Translations under genes and position numbers: made by a program
Notes under the pieces: model-generated
What the model was told of the DNA's origin: nothing
Databases searched by the model: none
The model's input: the letters and a program-made list of their open reading frames with translations, nothing else
NCBI RefSeq assembly: GCF_042492175.1
Contig: NZ_CP170453.1
Coordinates: 1,178,001 to 1,242,000 of the forward strand
Reading direction: 5' to 3'
From: CAJXSN01 sp947492235
Lineage (GTDB): Bacteria; Pseudomonadota; Alphaproteobacteria; Sphingomonadales; Sphingomonadaceae
Length of the DNA: 64,000 nucleotides
Part shown: positions 1 through 7,614 of the stretch, piece after piece
Position numbering within the stretch: the stretch's first letter is position 1
Layout: each line of letters begins with the position of its first letter

Positions 1-19
1 CAAGCAAGGAGTGCCCACC

Positions 20-592
20 ATGGATATTCGCGTTTCAGGTCATCAGGTCGAAACCGGCGCCGCGCTGCAGGATCACGCGCGCGACCGGATGGAGTCCATG
101 GTCGAGAAGTATTTCAGCCGGGCCATCTCCTCGCATGTCACCTTCGGCAAGGCCGGGGCCGGCGCGTTTTCCTGCGATATCGTCCTGCATGTGATGCAGG
201 GCCTGATCCTGAAAGGTCATGCCGAGGCGCATGACGCGCACCAATCGTGCGACAAGGCGGCAGAGAAGATCGAGAAGCAGCTGCGTCGCTACAAGCGCCG
301 TCTGAAGGACCGCCACGAGCAGGCGGATCACGCGATTCAGCAGGAAGAAGCAGCGTACCGGGTCTTCGCCACGGCAGAGCCCGACGAGGTCGAGGAAGAA
401 GTTGGCGAGGATGGTCCGCTGATTGTAGCGGAAACGAAAGTCGACATCCCGGAGTCCTCGGTGGCCGATGCGGTGATGATGCTCGATCTGCGGGACACCG
501 CCGCAATGTTCTTCAAGAATGCGGGAACCGGGCGGCACAATATGGTCTATCGCCGCCGCGACGGATCGGTGGGATGGGTCGAACCGCATTAA
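20..592 (+). CDS. hpf: Long-form ribosome hibernation promoting factor (HPF/RaiA)
   Basis: 190 aa. The N-terminal ~110 residues are an S30AE/HPF domain (MDIRVSGHQVETG start, charged KAAEKIEKQLRRYKRRLKDR helix). The last ~60 residues form the C-terminal HPF domain ending in NMVYRRRDGSVGWVEPH, so this is the long form that by itself drives 100S ribosome dimers in stationary phase. I chose ATG 20 over the in-frame GTG at 11 because AAGGAG at 6-11 is then 8 bases upstream. The final residues match the family's conserved Y-R-R-x-D-G-x-x-G pattern. In related genomes the gene often follows rpoN, which would lie outside the window. Confidence 0.93.
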   Translation: MDIRVSGHQVETGAALQDHARDRMESMVEKYFSRAISSHVTFGKAGAGAFSCDIVLHVMQGLILKGHAEAHDAHQSCDKAAEKIEKQLRRYKRRLKDRHEQADHAIQQEEAAYRVFATAEPDEVEEEVGEDGPLIVAETKVDIPESSVADAVMMLDLRDTAAMFFKNAGTGRHNMVYRRRDGSVGWVEPH

Positions 593-643
593 GCGCATCG
601 GGTTTGAACGGCGTTTTGACGACAATGCAGAGGTCTATGTCCG

Positions 644-1132
644 ATGGCGGATGAAAACCCGGATCGACTTCAGAGTGGAGCACAGTCGCATTTTCGCGCG
701 CTGGAGCGGCTTTACAGCTCCGCGCCGGTGAACCGGCTGTTCGAATCCACGCTGGCGATCGAGAAGGAGGGCCATGCGCGGCTGGTGTTCCAGGTTGCGC
801 CGCAATCCTATCACGCGGCGGGCGCGGCGCACGGGACGATCTATTTCAAGATGCTGGACGACGCGGCCTTTTATGCCGCCAACACCATGGTCAGCGACCG
901 GTTCCTCCTGACGACTTCGTTCAACCTGCATTTTACCAAGCCCGTACGCGAGGGCGAGGTGGTGGCCGAAGGGCGCTGGGTCAGTGGAAGGCGCCGCGTG
1001 CTGGTGGCGGAATCGCGGCTGGTCGATGCCGAAGGCGACGAGATCGGACGCGGGACCGGCACTTTCATGCGCTCACACATCCCGCTGGCCGGATTGGCGG
1101 GATACGACCCCGCAAAATCGCCTGATGAGTGA
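644..1132 (+). CDS. PaaI-family hot-dog thioesterase
   Basis: 162 aa. The central pattern H-G-T-I-Y-F-K-M-L-D-D-A-A-F-Y-A-A-N is the HGG/helix signature of PaaI-type acyl-CoA thioesterases, followed by the hot-dog beta strands (TSFNLHFTKPVREGEVVAEG). Substrate cannot be read from the sequence. The stop codon overlaps the start of the following DUF1491 gene (ATGAGTGA), so the two are probably translated together. The HGG motif is changed to HGT, a common variation in the superfamily. Confidence 0.8.
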   Translation: MADENPDRLQSGAQSHFRALERLYSSAPVNRLFESTLAIEKEGHARLVFQVAPQSYHAAGAAHGTIYFKMLDDAAFYAANTMVSDRFLLTTSFNLHFTKPVREGEVVAEGRWVSGRRRVLVAESRLVDAEGDEIGRGTGTFMRSHIPLAGLAGYDPAKSPDE

Positions 1133-1469
1133 TTCGCGGCTCCCCGCTCATTTGGAAATCGGGGCGATACGGCGGCTGATAGAGGCGCAGGGCGGGTTTG
1201 CGAGTGTCCTGTTCAAAGGCGAACGCGACGCCGGGACGATCATGCTTTTAACCATAGAAAATGGCACAAGCGCGCAACTTTACGAAAGGATGCCGCAGAT
1301 GGACGGGTCACGGCAATGGACCCTTTCTCTGCCAAAAGGTATTGAAACTTATAGGGAGTTTTCCGAATATTGCCGGAAAAGACACGCTTCCGATCCCGAC
1401 CTCTGGATTCTGGAGGCAGACATCGCTGATCCGGCACGCTTCATCGAAAGCCTGTCTGCGTTAAGTTGA
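1125..1469 (+). CDS. DUF1491 family protein
   Basis: 114 aa. The small domain has the alphaproteobacterial DUF1491 pattern: start L-x-x-x-L-x-I-x-A-x-x-R, middle FASVLFKGERDAGTIML, and C-terminal DPDLWILEADIADPARFI. The family has no established function. ATG 1125 is chosen because it overlaps the preceding stop, which implies coupled translation with the thioesterase. A perfect 6-bp inverted repeat with a 2-base spacer (TTAAGT-TG-ACTTAA, 1461-1474) straddles the stop codon. Confidence 0.75.
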   Translation: MSDSRLPAHLEIGAIRRLIEAQGGFASVLFKGERDAGTIMLLTIENGTSAQLYERMPQMDGSRQWTLSLPKGIETYREFSEYCRKRHASDPDLWILEADIADPARFIESLSALS

Positions 1470-1666
1470 CTTAAACGCCCGTCGGCCTACTTGGCCGCCA
1501 TCTTCTGACAGCGCAGGCGTTTCGTTCCGGGCATTTCGGCTCGCGAGATAGCACGCAGACGGGGAGTGGCCGGCAGGCCAAAACAGACCAACCCAACAAT
1601 TGCATATAACGCAAACAGGTCTTCGCCTGCGCCAGTGCTCGCTCACCGCTCAAAGATGACAGTTTC

Positions 1667-2341
1667 ATGAGTCGCAAGACCCACAAGATTTCCCTCGCCG
1701 CAATCGCGGCTGGTATGGTTCTAACCTTCGCAGCCGTCGAAGGTTCCGGCGCAAACGCCGAAGACGCAGAACAGGTACAGGTGCAGACACCTGTCGCTCT
1801 GGTCGACGAAACGGTTCCCGTTTTCGTGGCCGAGGAAGTGGTTCAGCCGCTTCCCGAAATTACCGAAGAAGAAGAGGCCGAGGCCGAGCCCGAAGTTCAG
1901 GAGCCCGCCCCTACTCCATCTGCCGGCTCCCTGCGCGAGATGATCGCCAAGGTAGAGGCACCCGCCACGCTGAGCGGCGAGCTCGAATGCTTGGCTGGTG
2001 CTGTCTATTTCGAATCGCGCGGTGAGCCGATCGACGGCCAGCTGGCTGTCGCGCAGGTCGTGATCAACCGCGCCGATGCGCGCGCATTCCCGTCCAGCTA
2101 TTGCGGCGTCGTTTATCAGCGTGCGCAGTTCTCTTTCGTGAAGAATGGCCGGATGCCCCGCATCAACCGTGGTTCGTCCGCGTGGGTCAAGGCCAAGAAG
2201 ATCGCCACCATCGCCCACCGCGGGCTGTGGGAAAGCCAAGCCGACGACTCGCTCTATTTCCACGCGAAATATGTCAGCCCGCGCTGGGCCCGCGTGAAAT
2301 CGCGCCGCGCGACGATCAACACGCACATTTTTTACCGCTAA
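1667..2341 (+). CDS. SleB-like cell wall hydrolase (secreted)
   Basis: 224 aa. The N-terminal hydrophobic segment (about residues 8-25) looks like a signal peptide ending near AEDAEQ. An acidic Glu/Pro linker (about 30-90) follows. The C-terminal ~120 residues are a Hydrolase_2/SleB domain with the catalytic-type start E-C-L-A-G-A-V-Y-F-E-S-R-G-E-P and the VAQVVINR and Q-F-S-F motifs. Members cleave peptidoglycan; the location is presumably periplasmic. The 197 bases upstream hold no convincing gene. A strong terminator lies immediately downstream. Confidence 0.87.
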   Translation: MSRKTHKISLAAIAAGMVLTFAAVEGSGANAEDAEQVQVQTPVALVDETVPVFVAEEVVQPLPEITEEEEAEAEPEVQEPAPTPSAGSLREMIAKVEAPATLSGELECLAGAVYFESRGEPIDGQLAVAQVVINRADARAFPSSYCGVVYQRAQFSFVKNGRMPRINRGSSAWVKAKKIATIAHRGLWESQADDSLYFHAKYVSPRWARVKSRRATINTHIFYR

Positions 2342-2374
2342 CCCCAAGGGGGCAGATCGCCTCCGGGTCGCAAG

Positions 2375-2413
2375 AAGGGCCGCTGGTTCCAGATGGGACC
2401 AGCGGCCCTTTTC
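2375..2413. terminator. Strong hairpin terminator between convergent genes
   Basis: A 16-bp near-perfect stem (AAGGGCCGCTGGTTCC, loop, GGGACCAGCGGCCCTT) is followed on the plus strand by TTTTCG. It lies between the stop of the SleB gene (2341) and the end of the exonuclease III gene (2424), so it can terminate the plus-strand transcript and may also act on the opposite strand. Confidence 0.85.
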
Positions 2414-2423
2414 GCGTCAGGAC

Positions 2424-3212
2424 CTAAGAGTCCGCCAATTCGACCCAGACGGGCGCGTGATCGCTGGCCTTTTCCCGGCCGCGATGCTCCTTGTCGACGC
2501 CAGCAGAGATCAACCGGTCGGCAAGCTCTGGGGAGAGCAGGCAGTGGTCGATCCGAAACCCGTGATCGCGCTGCCACGCGCCGCGCTGGTAGTCCCAATA
2601 GGTCCACACTCCGCCGCGCGGATTGAGCGTGCCCAGCGCATCGGTCCACCCGTCGGCCAGCAGCCGCATATAGGCGTCGCGCGATTCCGGCTGGGTCAGC
2701 GCATCATCGGCCATCGCGCGCACCGAAAAGGTGTCCTTCGCTTCCGGGATGACATTGAAATCGCCCAGCACGATGGCGGGTGTCTCGCTGTCCCACAGGG
2801 TTTGCATCCGCGCCCGAAGGCGCTTCATCCAGCGCAGTTTGTAATCGAATTTTGGCCCCGGCTGCGGGTTGCCATTGGGCAGATACAGATTGGCAATCCG
2901 CACGCCGTTCACTTCTGCTTCCAGATAACGGGATTGCTCGTCGGCCTCGTCATCATCGCTCAAGAGCGGCAGACCGCGCATGGTTTCGACCGGCTCGACA
3001 CCGTCCGCCAGAATGGCAACGCCGTTGAAACTCTTCTGGCCGTGCCAGATCGCCTTGTAGCCAATCTTCTCGAATGCGTCGGCGGGGAAGCCCTCGTCCT
3101 GCGTCTTTATTTCCTGCAGGCAGGCGACGGTGGGCCGGGTTTCTTCCAGCCATTCCAGCAGACGCGGCAGCCGCGCCTTGATCCCGTTGATGTTGAATGT
3201 GGCAATGCGCAT
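2424..3212 (-). CDS. xth: Exodeoxyribonuclease III
   Basis: 262 aa, the usual length. Endonuclease/exonuclease/phosphatase fold: MRIATFNINGIKARL at the N terminus, CLQEIKTQD with the metal-binding Glu, GDFNVIPEAKD, and the C-terminal RIDHCLLSPEL and KASDHAPVW with the catalytic Asp-His. Acts on abasic sites and 3' blocked ends in base-excision repair, in the cytoplasm. It is about 50 bases from the upstream ErpA-type gene on the same strand. Confidence 0.93.
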   Translation of the reverse strand: MRIATFNINGIKARLPRLLEWLEETRPTVACLQEIKTQDEGFPADAFEKIGYKAIWHGQKSFNGVAILADGVEPVETMRGLPLLSDDDEADEQSRYLEAEVNGVRIANLYLPNGNPQPGPKFDYKLRWMKRLRARMQTLWDSETPAIVLGDFNVIPEAKDTFSVRAMADDALTQPESRDAYMRLLADGWTDALGTLNPRGGVWTYWDYQRGAWQRDHGFRIDHCLLSPELADRLISAGVDKEHRGREKASDHAPVWVELADS

Positions 3213-3266
3213 GGCGCGCCTAATGCCCGATGCGGGGCCCTCCGGTAAACCGAAATCCCGCCTGAC

Positions 3267-3596
3267 TTAAACCCCAAACGAGGATCCGCAGCCGCAGCCC
3301 GCCGCGGCCATCGGGTTCTCGACCTTGAACGCCGCTCCGCCGAGCGACTCGACGTAGTCGACAGTGCTGCCGGCCACCAGATCGAGGCTGACCGGATCAA
3401 TCACCAGCCGCGCATCGGCGGTTTCGCTGGTCAGATCATCCGCATCCGGCCCGTCGGCCAGTTCGAACTTGTATTGAAAGCCGGAGCAACCGCCCCCTTC
3501 GACAGACAGGCGCAGGATCGCCGGTTTGCCCTGCTTGTCGGCAATCCAGGCAATGCGCGATGCGGCGGCTTCGGTGAGTTGAGGTGTCTCGGCCAT
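3267..3596 (-). CDS. erpA: Iron-sulfur cluster insertion protein (ErpA/HesB family)
   Basis: 109 aa from ATG 3596. A longer reading begins 13 codons upstream, but the homology starts at MAETPQLTEAA. The three conserved cysteines of A-type carriers are present: C37 in GGGCSGF and C101/C103 in the CGC near the end. These bind and deliver Fe-S clusters to target proteins. The genome needs such clusters for the class I fumarase and Rieske protein encoded elsewhere in this window. Confidence 0.9.
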   Translation of the reverse strand: MAETPQLTEAAASRIAWIADKQGKPAILRLSVEGGGCSGFQYKFELADGPDADDLTSETADARLVIDPVSLDLVAGSTVDYVESLGGAAFKVENPMAAAGCGCGSSFGV

Positions 3597-3641
3597 TGGC
3601 TTTATGTAGGGACCTCGGCTGGCGTCCTCAACCACTTCCCT

Positions 3642-4073
3642 TCAAGCGGTCTGGATATAGGACCGCATGGATTCCGCATCGCGCTCCACCTCGTCCATCC
3701 GCGTCTTCACCAGATCGCCGATCGACACGAAGCCGATCAGCCCGCCCCCTTCCACCACCGGCAGGTGCCGGATGCGCCGCCTGGTCATCAGATCGAGCGC
3801 ATCGTCGATTTTGTCGGTCCGCGTGACGGTGATCGCGGGCGACGTCATGACCTCGGAGACGGGACGGTCGAGGCACAGCGCCCCTTCGCTCGCCAGCCGG
3901 TAAATCACGTCGCGCTCGGAGAAAATGCCCACCACGGCCCCGCCATCGACAATCGGCAGCGCGCCAATGCGCTTTCCGGCAAGCAAGCCTACCGCCTCGC
4001 GGACAGGTATCGCGGGATCGCATGTCAGGATATCGCTCGCATCGCGGTGCTGGATGATTCGCTCAATTGTCAT
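3642..4073 (-). CDS. Tandem CBS-domain protein
   Basis: 143 aa. Two CBS domains: residues ~10-65 (VREAVGLLAGKRIGALPIVDG) and ~75-130 (IDDALDLMTRRRIRHLPVVEGG). CBS pairs usually sense adenosine nucleotides, but no effector domain is attached here. Start chosen at ATG 4073 because AAAGGAG sits just upstream on the minus strand; the upstream in-frame extension has no family similarity. Target protein unknown. Confidence 0.85.
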   Translation of the reverse strand: MTIERIIQHRDASDILTCDPAIPVREAVGLLAGKRIGALPIVDGGAVVGIFSERDVIYRLASEGALCLDRPVSEVMTSPAITVTRTDKIDDALDLMTRRRIRHLPVVEGGGLIGFVSIGDLVKTRMDEVERDAESMRSYIQTA

Positions 4074-4174
4074 GGACGTCTCCTTTCCCTCGTCGTCAGA
4101 AGATGCCACGAAGCGGGACAAATGGCGAATCCGGCGGTTGACGCAGGGCGCTCCGCCGAAAAGGAAGGGATGCA

Positions 4175-4474
4175 ATGACCCCGAAATCGCCTTTAGAGGA
4201 TCCGGAAACGGCAGCCTATGCGTGGGCCCGCTATCGCCGCATCATGCGGTTTATGTTTCTGATCACCGTGGGTGTGGTCGCGATTGCCGTGGCGCTTCTT
4301 TACACCCGTGAAGGCGACATTTCGGTCCATTTCTACATTGCGGTCGCGCTGGGGATTGGTTTCACCATGCTGCTGGGCAGCGCGCTGATGGGCCTGGTGT
4401 TCCTGTCTAATGGCACGGGCCATGACGAAGCGATCGACGACCGGTTCGAAGAAGAGCGCAAGCGCAACAGTTAA
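4175..4474 (+). CDS. Small two-helix inner-membrane protein, unknown function
   Basis: 99 aa. A soluble N terminus (PLEDPETAAYAWARYRR) precedes two hydrophobic segments, about residues 24-42 and 52-77, and an acidic/basic tail (DDRFEEERKRNS). No known domain recognised; similar short proteins are common in sphingomonads. Divergent from the CBS gene. Its stop codon shares the palindromic TTAA at 4471-4474 with the stop of the convergent neighbour. Confidence 0.65.
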   Translation: MTPKSPLEDPETAAYAWARYRRIMRFMFLITVGVVAIAVALLYTREGDISVHFYIAVALGIGFTMLLGSALMGLVFLSNGTGHDEAIDDRFEEERKRNS

Positions 4475-4854
4475 GCCGTGTCTTCGGCCTGTTTGAGCCG
4501 AAACTCCTCCACCGGCACGCCGCCGATCAGATGCTCCTGAAGGATGCGCTCCAGCACGGCTTCGGTGCAGGAATGGTACCAGACATTGCCCGGCTGGACG
4601 ACGGCGATGGGCCCCGCCGCGCAGATTTGCAGACAATCGGCCTTGGTCCGCTGAACGGTGCCCCCTCGGCCGACGAGACCCAGTTCCTTCATCCGGCGCT
4701 TGAGGTACTTCCACGCCCGCTCGCCCTCGTCACGGCGGCAGCATTTCTGCTTCTCCGAGACGGCGCAGAGGAAAATATGCCGCTCGATCCCGCCCGCGCC
4801 GATCTTGGCGAATGCGTTGACGGCCTTTTCCAGGCTTTCGGATCGATTGGTCAT
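4471..4854 (-). CDS. Thioredoxin-like (2Fe-2S) ferredoxin domain protein
   Basis: 127 aa. Cys pattern of the NuoE/cyanobacterial-type [2Fe-2S] thioredoxin fold: IFLCAVSEKQKCC near residues 28-40, then ADCLQICAAGPIAVVQPGNVWY near 73-94. Pfam-style (2Fe-2S) ferredoxin (COG3411 type). Electron-transfer role is an inference and the partner is unknown. Its stop codon overlaps the convergent small membrane-protein gene by four bases. Confidence 0.78.
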   Translation of the reverse strand: MTNRSESLEKAVNAFAKIGAGGIERHIFLCAVSEKQKCCRRDEGERAWKYLKRRMKELGLVGRGGTVQRTKADCLQICAAGPIAVVQPGNVWYHSCTEAVLERILQEHLIGGVPVEEFRLKQAEDTA

Positions 4855-4898
4855 TCAGGTAGTGCTGGCAGAGGGGATGACGGAGGACGCTGGTCTGC

Positions 4899-5405
4899 TC
4901 AGCCCTTCTTACCGGCAATCCGGCTGATTTCGGCCTGCACCATTTTCTCGACCATTCCGGGCAGATTGGCATCAAGCCATTCGGCCAGCATGGGCCGCAG
5001 CATTTCGCGCACGAGTCCTTCGAGCGAGGTTTCGCCGCTGCGCACGATTTGCGGCGCAGCGGGCGGGGTAGCCATCATCGCCAGGGCGGCGAGATTATCG
5101 CGCATCGCCTCGCTCGCTGCATCGGTCAGCAGGGCATCGGCGTTTGCATCGAAGTCTTCGCCAGCCTCGACGTCACCCGATTCGACCAATTCTTCCTCGA
5201 CCAGCTCGCCTTCCACCATGGCATCGTCCAGATCGAGCACTTCGTCGGCTTCTTCCTGAACGACCGGTTCGGGCGGGTCCTGCTCGTCGGCAGCGCGTTC
5301 ACGGCGGACGCGGGCTTCGGCGGCCATGGCCCGGTTGTCGCGCGCGATAACCTTCTTGATGGATTCAAGAATCTCTTCGACCGATGATTCGCCCGGCTGA
5401 GGCAT
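4899..5405 (-). CDS. popZ: PopZ-like polar organising protein (DUF2497)
   Basis: 168 aa. The N-terminal helix SVEEILESIKKVIARD matches the DUF2497/PopZ N-terminal binding helix. The middle (about residues 40-95) is an acidic, disordered-looking stretch rich in Glu, Asp and Pro. The C-terminal ~60 residues (LEGLVREMLRPMLAEWLD then MVEKMVQAEISRI) match the oligomerisation helices. In Caulobacter PopZ assembles a polar hub that anchors ParB-parS and cell-cycle factors. It is 5 bases downstream of tolC in the same operon. Confidence 0.8.
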   Translation of the reverse strand: MPQPGESSVEEILESIKKVIARDNRAMAAEARVRRERAADEQDPPEPVVQEEADEVLDLDDAMVEGELVEEELVESGDVEAGEDFDANADALLTDAASEAMRDNLAALAMMATPPAAPQIVRSGETSLEGLVREMLRPMLAEWLDANLPGMVEKMVQAEISRIAGKKG

Positions 5406-5410
5406 TGTGC

Positions 5411-6889
5411 TTATTCCCCCGTGTCGGCGGCTGGTTCAGCCATATCCGCAGTGGGTGAAACAATCGCATTCGCGGCCGGAATGTCAACGGTGCGTGTCGC
5501 CACCGGAACGGGATTTGGGTCACGCTGCCAATCCCACCACTGGCCCTGCACCCGTTCGAAATTGACGGCCGGATCATACAGCGCCCCGCCTTCCAGCCCG
5601 AGATCGCGTGCCTCGGCCAGACCCATCGCGGCGAGCAGGGTGAAACCGGCGACATAGGCGTTGCGCCGCGCGGTCACCAATTGCGTGCGCGAGACCAGCA
5701 ATTCCTGCTCGGCATTCAGCACATCCAGCACAGTGCGGTTGCCGATCGAGTTTTCCGCCCGCACCCCTTCGAGGCTCAGCTCCGCCGCCGAAACCGCGGT
5801 GCGCGAGGAATCGATGATCGCCAGCGCCGCGCGGTAGCTGGCGAAGGAAGCGCGGACCTGCGCAATGACATTGCGCTCGGCGAGGATGATCTGCTCCAGC
5901 GCCGCCCCTTCGCGGGCCTGCGCCTGACGCTGCAGTGCGGCGGGACGACCGCCCTGATAGATCGGGATGGTGAATTGAACACCAGCATTGGCCGTCACTT
6001 CGCGCTGCGAAAACTGCGCCGAGGTGGGCCCACCCAGAGTGCCGAAAAAGTCCGAATAGTCGGCTCCGGTGAAGACATTCACCCGGGGCAGTCGGCTCGA
6101 CCCGGCAACGCGCACATCGAGCCGCGCGGCATCGGCCCGCTCGCGCGCGGCGATCAGGTCGGGGTTCCGCTCCAGCGCCACATCCACGGCCATATCCGGA
6201 TCGGTCGGCAAATTGGGCAGGGGCGGCGGGGGCTGCAGGGCGACCGGCGCTTGGCCGACTAGCCGGATATAGGTCTCGCGGGCGCCGATCAGGTTCGACT
6301 GCGCGCTGCGCAAATCGCCCTCGGCCAGCGCCAGACGCGACTGAGACTGGGCCACATCGGTGCGCGTCAGGTCGCCAATTTCGAACCGGTCGCCGGTTGC
6401 CTCGACATTGGTCGCCAGCACCTGCACCTGATTGACATTCAGGCCGACCAGCGCCTCGGCTTGCAGCACATCCATATAGGCGGCGACAACCTGGCTGAAG
6501 ACGGAGCTTTCCGTCCCGCGCAAATCGGCCCGGCCTGCGGCGACCCGCTCCTCGGCGGCGAGAACCGAATTCTTGACCGCGCCGCCCTGATAGATCGGCA
6601 CGGTCAGATCCGGCCCGACAGTCAGATTGCGCGAGGGGGCGGTGAAGCTGTTGGCCGAAGTGACGAGAAATTCGACATGCGTACCGGCAATCTGCGCGCT
6701 CGGGCGACCGGCGGCCTTCTCGATCGGTACGCCTTCATCGGTGGCGCGTTGCTGCGCCCGGGCGGCCTGCAATGTCGGATTGGTTTGATAGGCCTGCGCC
6801 AGCGCCTCGCGCAGCGTATCGGCATGCGCTGGCGTCGCCAGTAGCGAGCTGCCGAGCAGCAATCCTGCGAGGAGGCTGCGACCTGTCAT
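5411..6889 (-). CDS. tolC: TolC-family outer membrane efflux/secretion channel
   Basis: 492 aa. Signal peptide (MTGRSLLAGLLLGSSLLATPAHA, cleavage near residue 23), then two long coiled-coil repeats of the outer membrane efflux protein family, starting DTLREALAQAYQTNPTL and later ADAARLDVRVAGSSRLPRV. Forms a trimeric outer-membrane tunnel used by type I secretion and RND pumps; no pump partner is encoded nearby. Follows the pcm-like gene by 3 bases, so they share an mRNA. Confidence 0.92.
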   Translation of the reverse strand: MTGRSLLAGLLLGSSLLATPAHADTLREALAQAYQTNPTLQAARAQQRATDEGVPIEKAAGRPSAQIAGTHVEFLVTSANSFTAPSRNLTVGPDLTVPIYQGGAVKNSVLAAEERVAAGRADLRGTESSVFSQVVAAYMDVLQAEALVGLNVNQVQVLATNVEATGDRFEIGDLTRTDVAQSQSRLALAEGDLRSAQSNLIGARETYIRLVGQAPVALQPPPPLPNLPTDPDMAVDVALERNPDLIAARERADAARLDVRVAGSSRLPRVNVFTGADYSDFFGTLGGPTSAQFSQREVTANAGVQFTIPIYQGGRPAALQRQAQAREGAALEQIILAERNVIAQVRASFASYRAALAIIDSSRTAVSAAELSLEGVRAENSIGNRTVLDVLNAEQELLVSRTQLVTARRNAYVAGFTLLAAMGLAEARDLGLEGGALYDPAVNFERVQGQWWDWQRDPNPVPVATRTVDIPAANAIVSPTADMAEPAADTGE

Positions 6890-6892
6890 TCG

Positions 6893-7471
6893 TTAAAAGC
6901 TCCATTCCTTCGCCCGGGCAAACATCGGGAACGCGGGCAGGGCAGTATCAGCCACCATGTCGAAGGCGATCCGGTCACCGGTGCGGCGGCCCACGGCCAG
7001 GCGGGAAACGCCGTTCTCTATTATACCGGCTACGATGCGCCCGGCAGGATCCAGCGTTTTCACCAGCGCCTTGGGCACATCGTCCAATGCGCCATCGACC
7101 AGCACCAGATCGAAATCCTTCTTGCGCGATTTGCCGCCGGCCAATGTCTGGGCGTCGAGGGTCTCGACCGAGGCGACTAGCGGGCGGAGCAATTCGGCCA
7201 GATATCCGGTGCCATGCTCGATCACCAGAGCGCGGTCGGCTGCTCTGGGCCGGGCTTCCATCAGCATCCGACCATGGGCCACTGGCGATGCGAGAAAGCG
7301 GCCGTCGCCCAGCGGCAGCGTGCGATCGACATAGGCGGTGTTTCTGATCGATTCCGGCACAAAATCTTCGCGCGGCACCGTCCCCATCCGTTCCAGAACG
7401 AAGGTTTCGTTGATGCCGCTGGTGCGCAGCTGGCTGTTGATCATGGCGCGTCGGGCGGATTCAAAATTCAT
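6893..7471 (-). CDS. Protein-L-isoaspartate O-methyltransferase-like protein
   Basis: 192 aa. The N terminus FESARRAMINSQLRTSGI and VPREDFVPES matches the PCMT family as found upstream of tolC in sphingomonads. The SAM-binding region (ADRALVIEHGTGYLAELL) is recognisable but departs from the canonical G-x-G-x-G, so catalytic activity as an isoaspartate repair enzyme is not certain. First gene of the pcm-tolC-popZ transcript, with a good promoter 17-45 bases upstream. Confidence 0.82.
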   Translation of the reverse strand: MNFESARRAMINSQLRTSGINETFVLERMGTVPREDFVPESIRNTAYVDRTLPLGDGRFLASPVAHGRMLMEARPRAADRALVIEHGTGYLAELLRPLVASVETLDAQTLAGGKSRKKDFDLVLVDGALDDVPKALVKTLDPAGRIVAGIIENGVSRLAVGRRTGDRIAFDMVADTALPAFPMFARAKEWSF

Positions 7472-7487
7472 AGGACCTCTGAAGGGT

Positions 7488-7515
7488 GTATTACAATAAC
7501 AACACAGTAGGTCAA
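7488..7515 (-). promoter_or_regulatory. Sigma-70-type promoter of the pcm-tolC-popZ operon
   Basis: On the minus strand TTGACC (7515-7510) and TAATAC (7493-7488) are separated by 16 bases. Transcription would start near 7481, about 10 bases before the ATG at 7471, leaving a very short leader. A 9-base direct repeat (TCAATGCCA at 7512-7520 and 7526-7534) overlaps the -35 box. Confidence 0.6.
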
Positions 7516-7614
7516 TGCCATAGTATCAATGCCACCTGCTCGCCAAGTGCTTTGACCCCTAAGGCGACCTCGGCGTAAGGGGAGGCAGGTTCGACTGACA
7601 GGAGCATACCTTCG

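Noticed and set aside
1461..1474. Palindrome TTAAGT-TG-ACTTAA as a CtrA site
   Set aside because: CtrA sites are TTAA-N7-TTAA; here the spacing is 6, and the element lies across the stop codon of DUF1491.
1461..1686. Short minus-strand frames in the gap before the SleB gene
   Set aside because: 61-71 codons, no ribosome-binding site, Cys/Arg/Trp-rich composition unlike the real proteins here; the gap is more likely the SleB promoter region.
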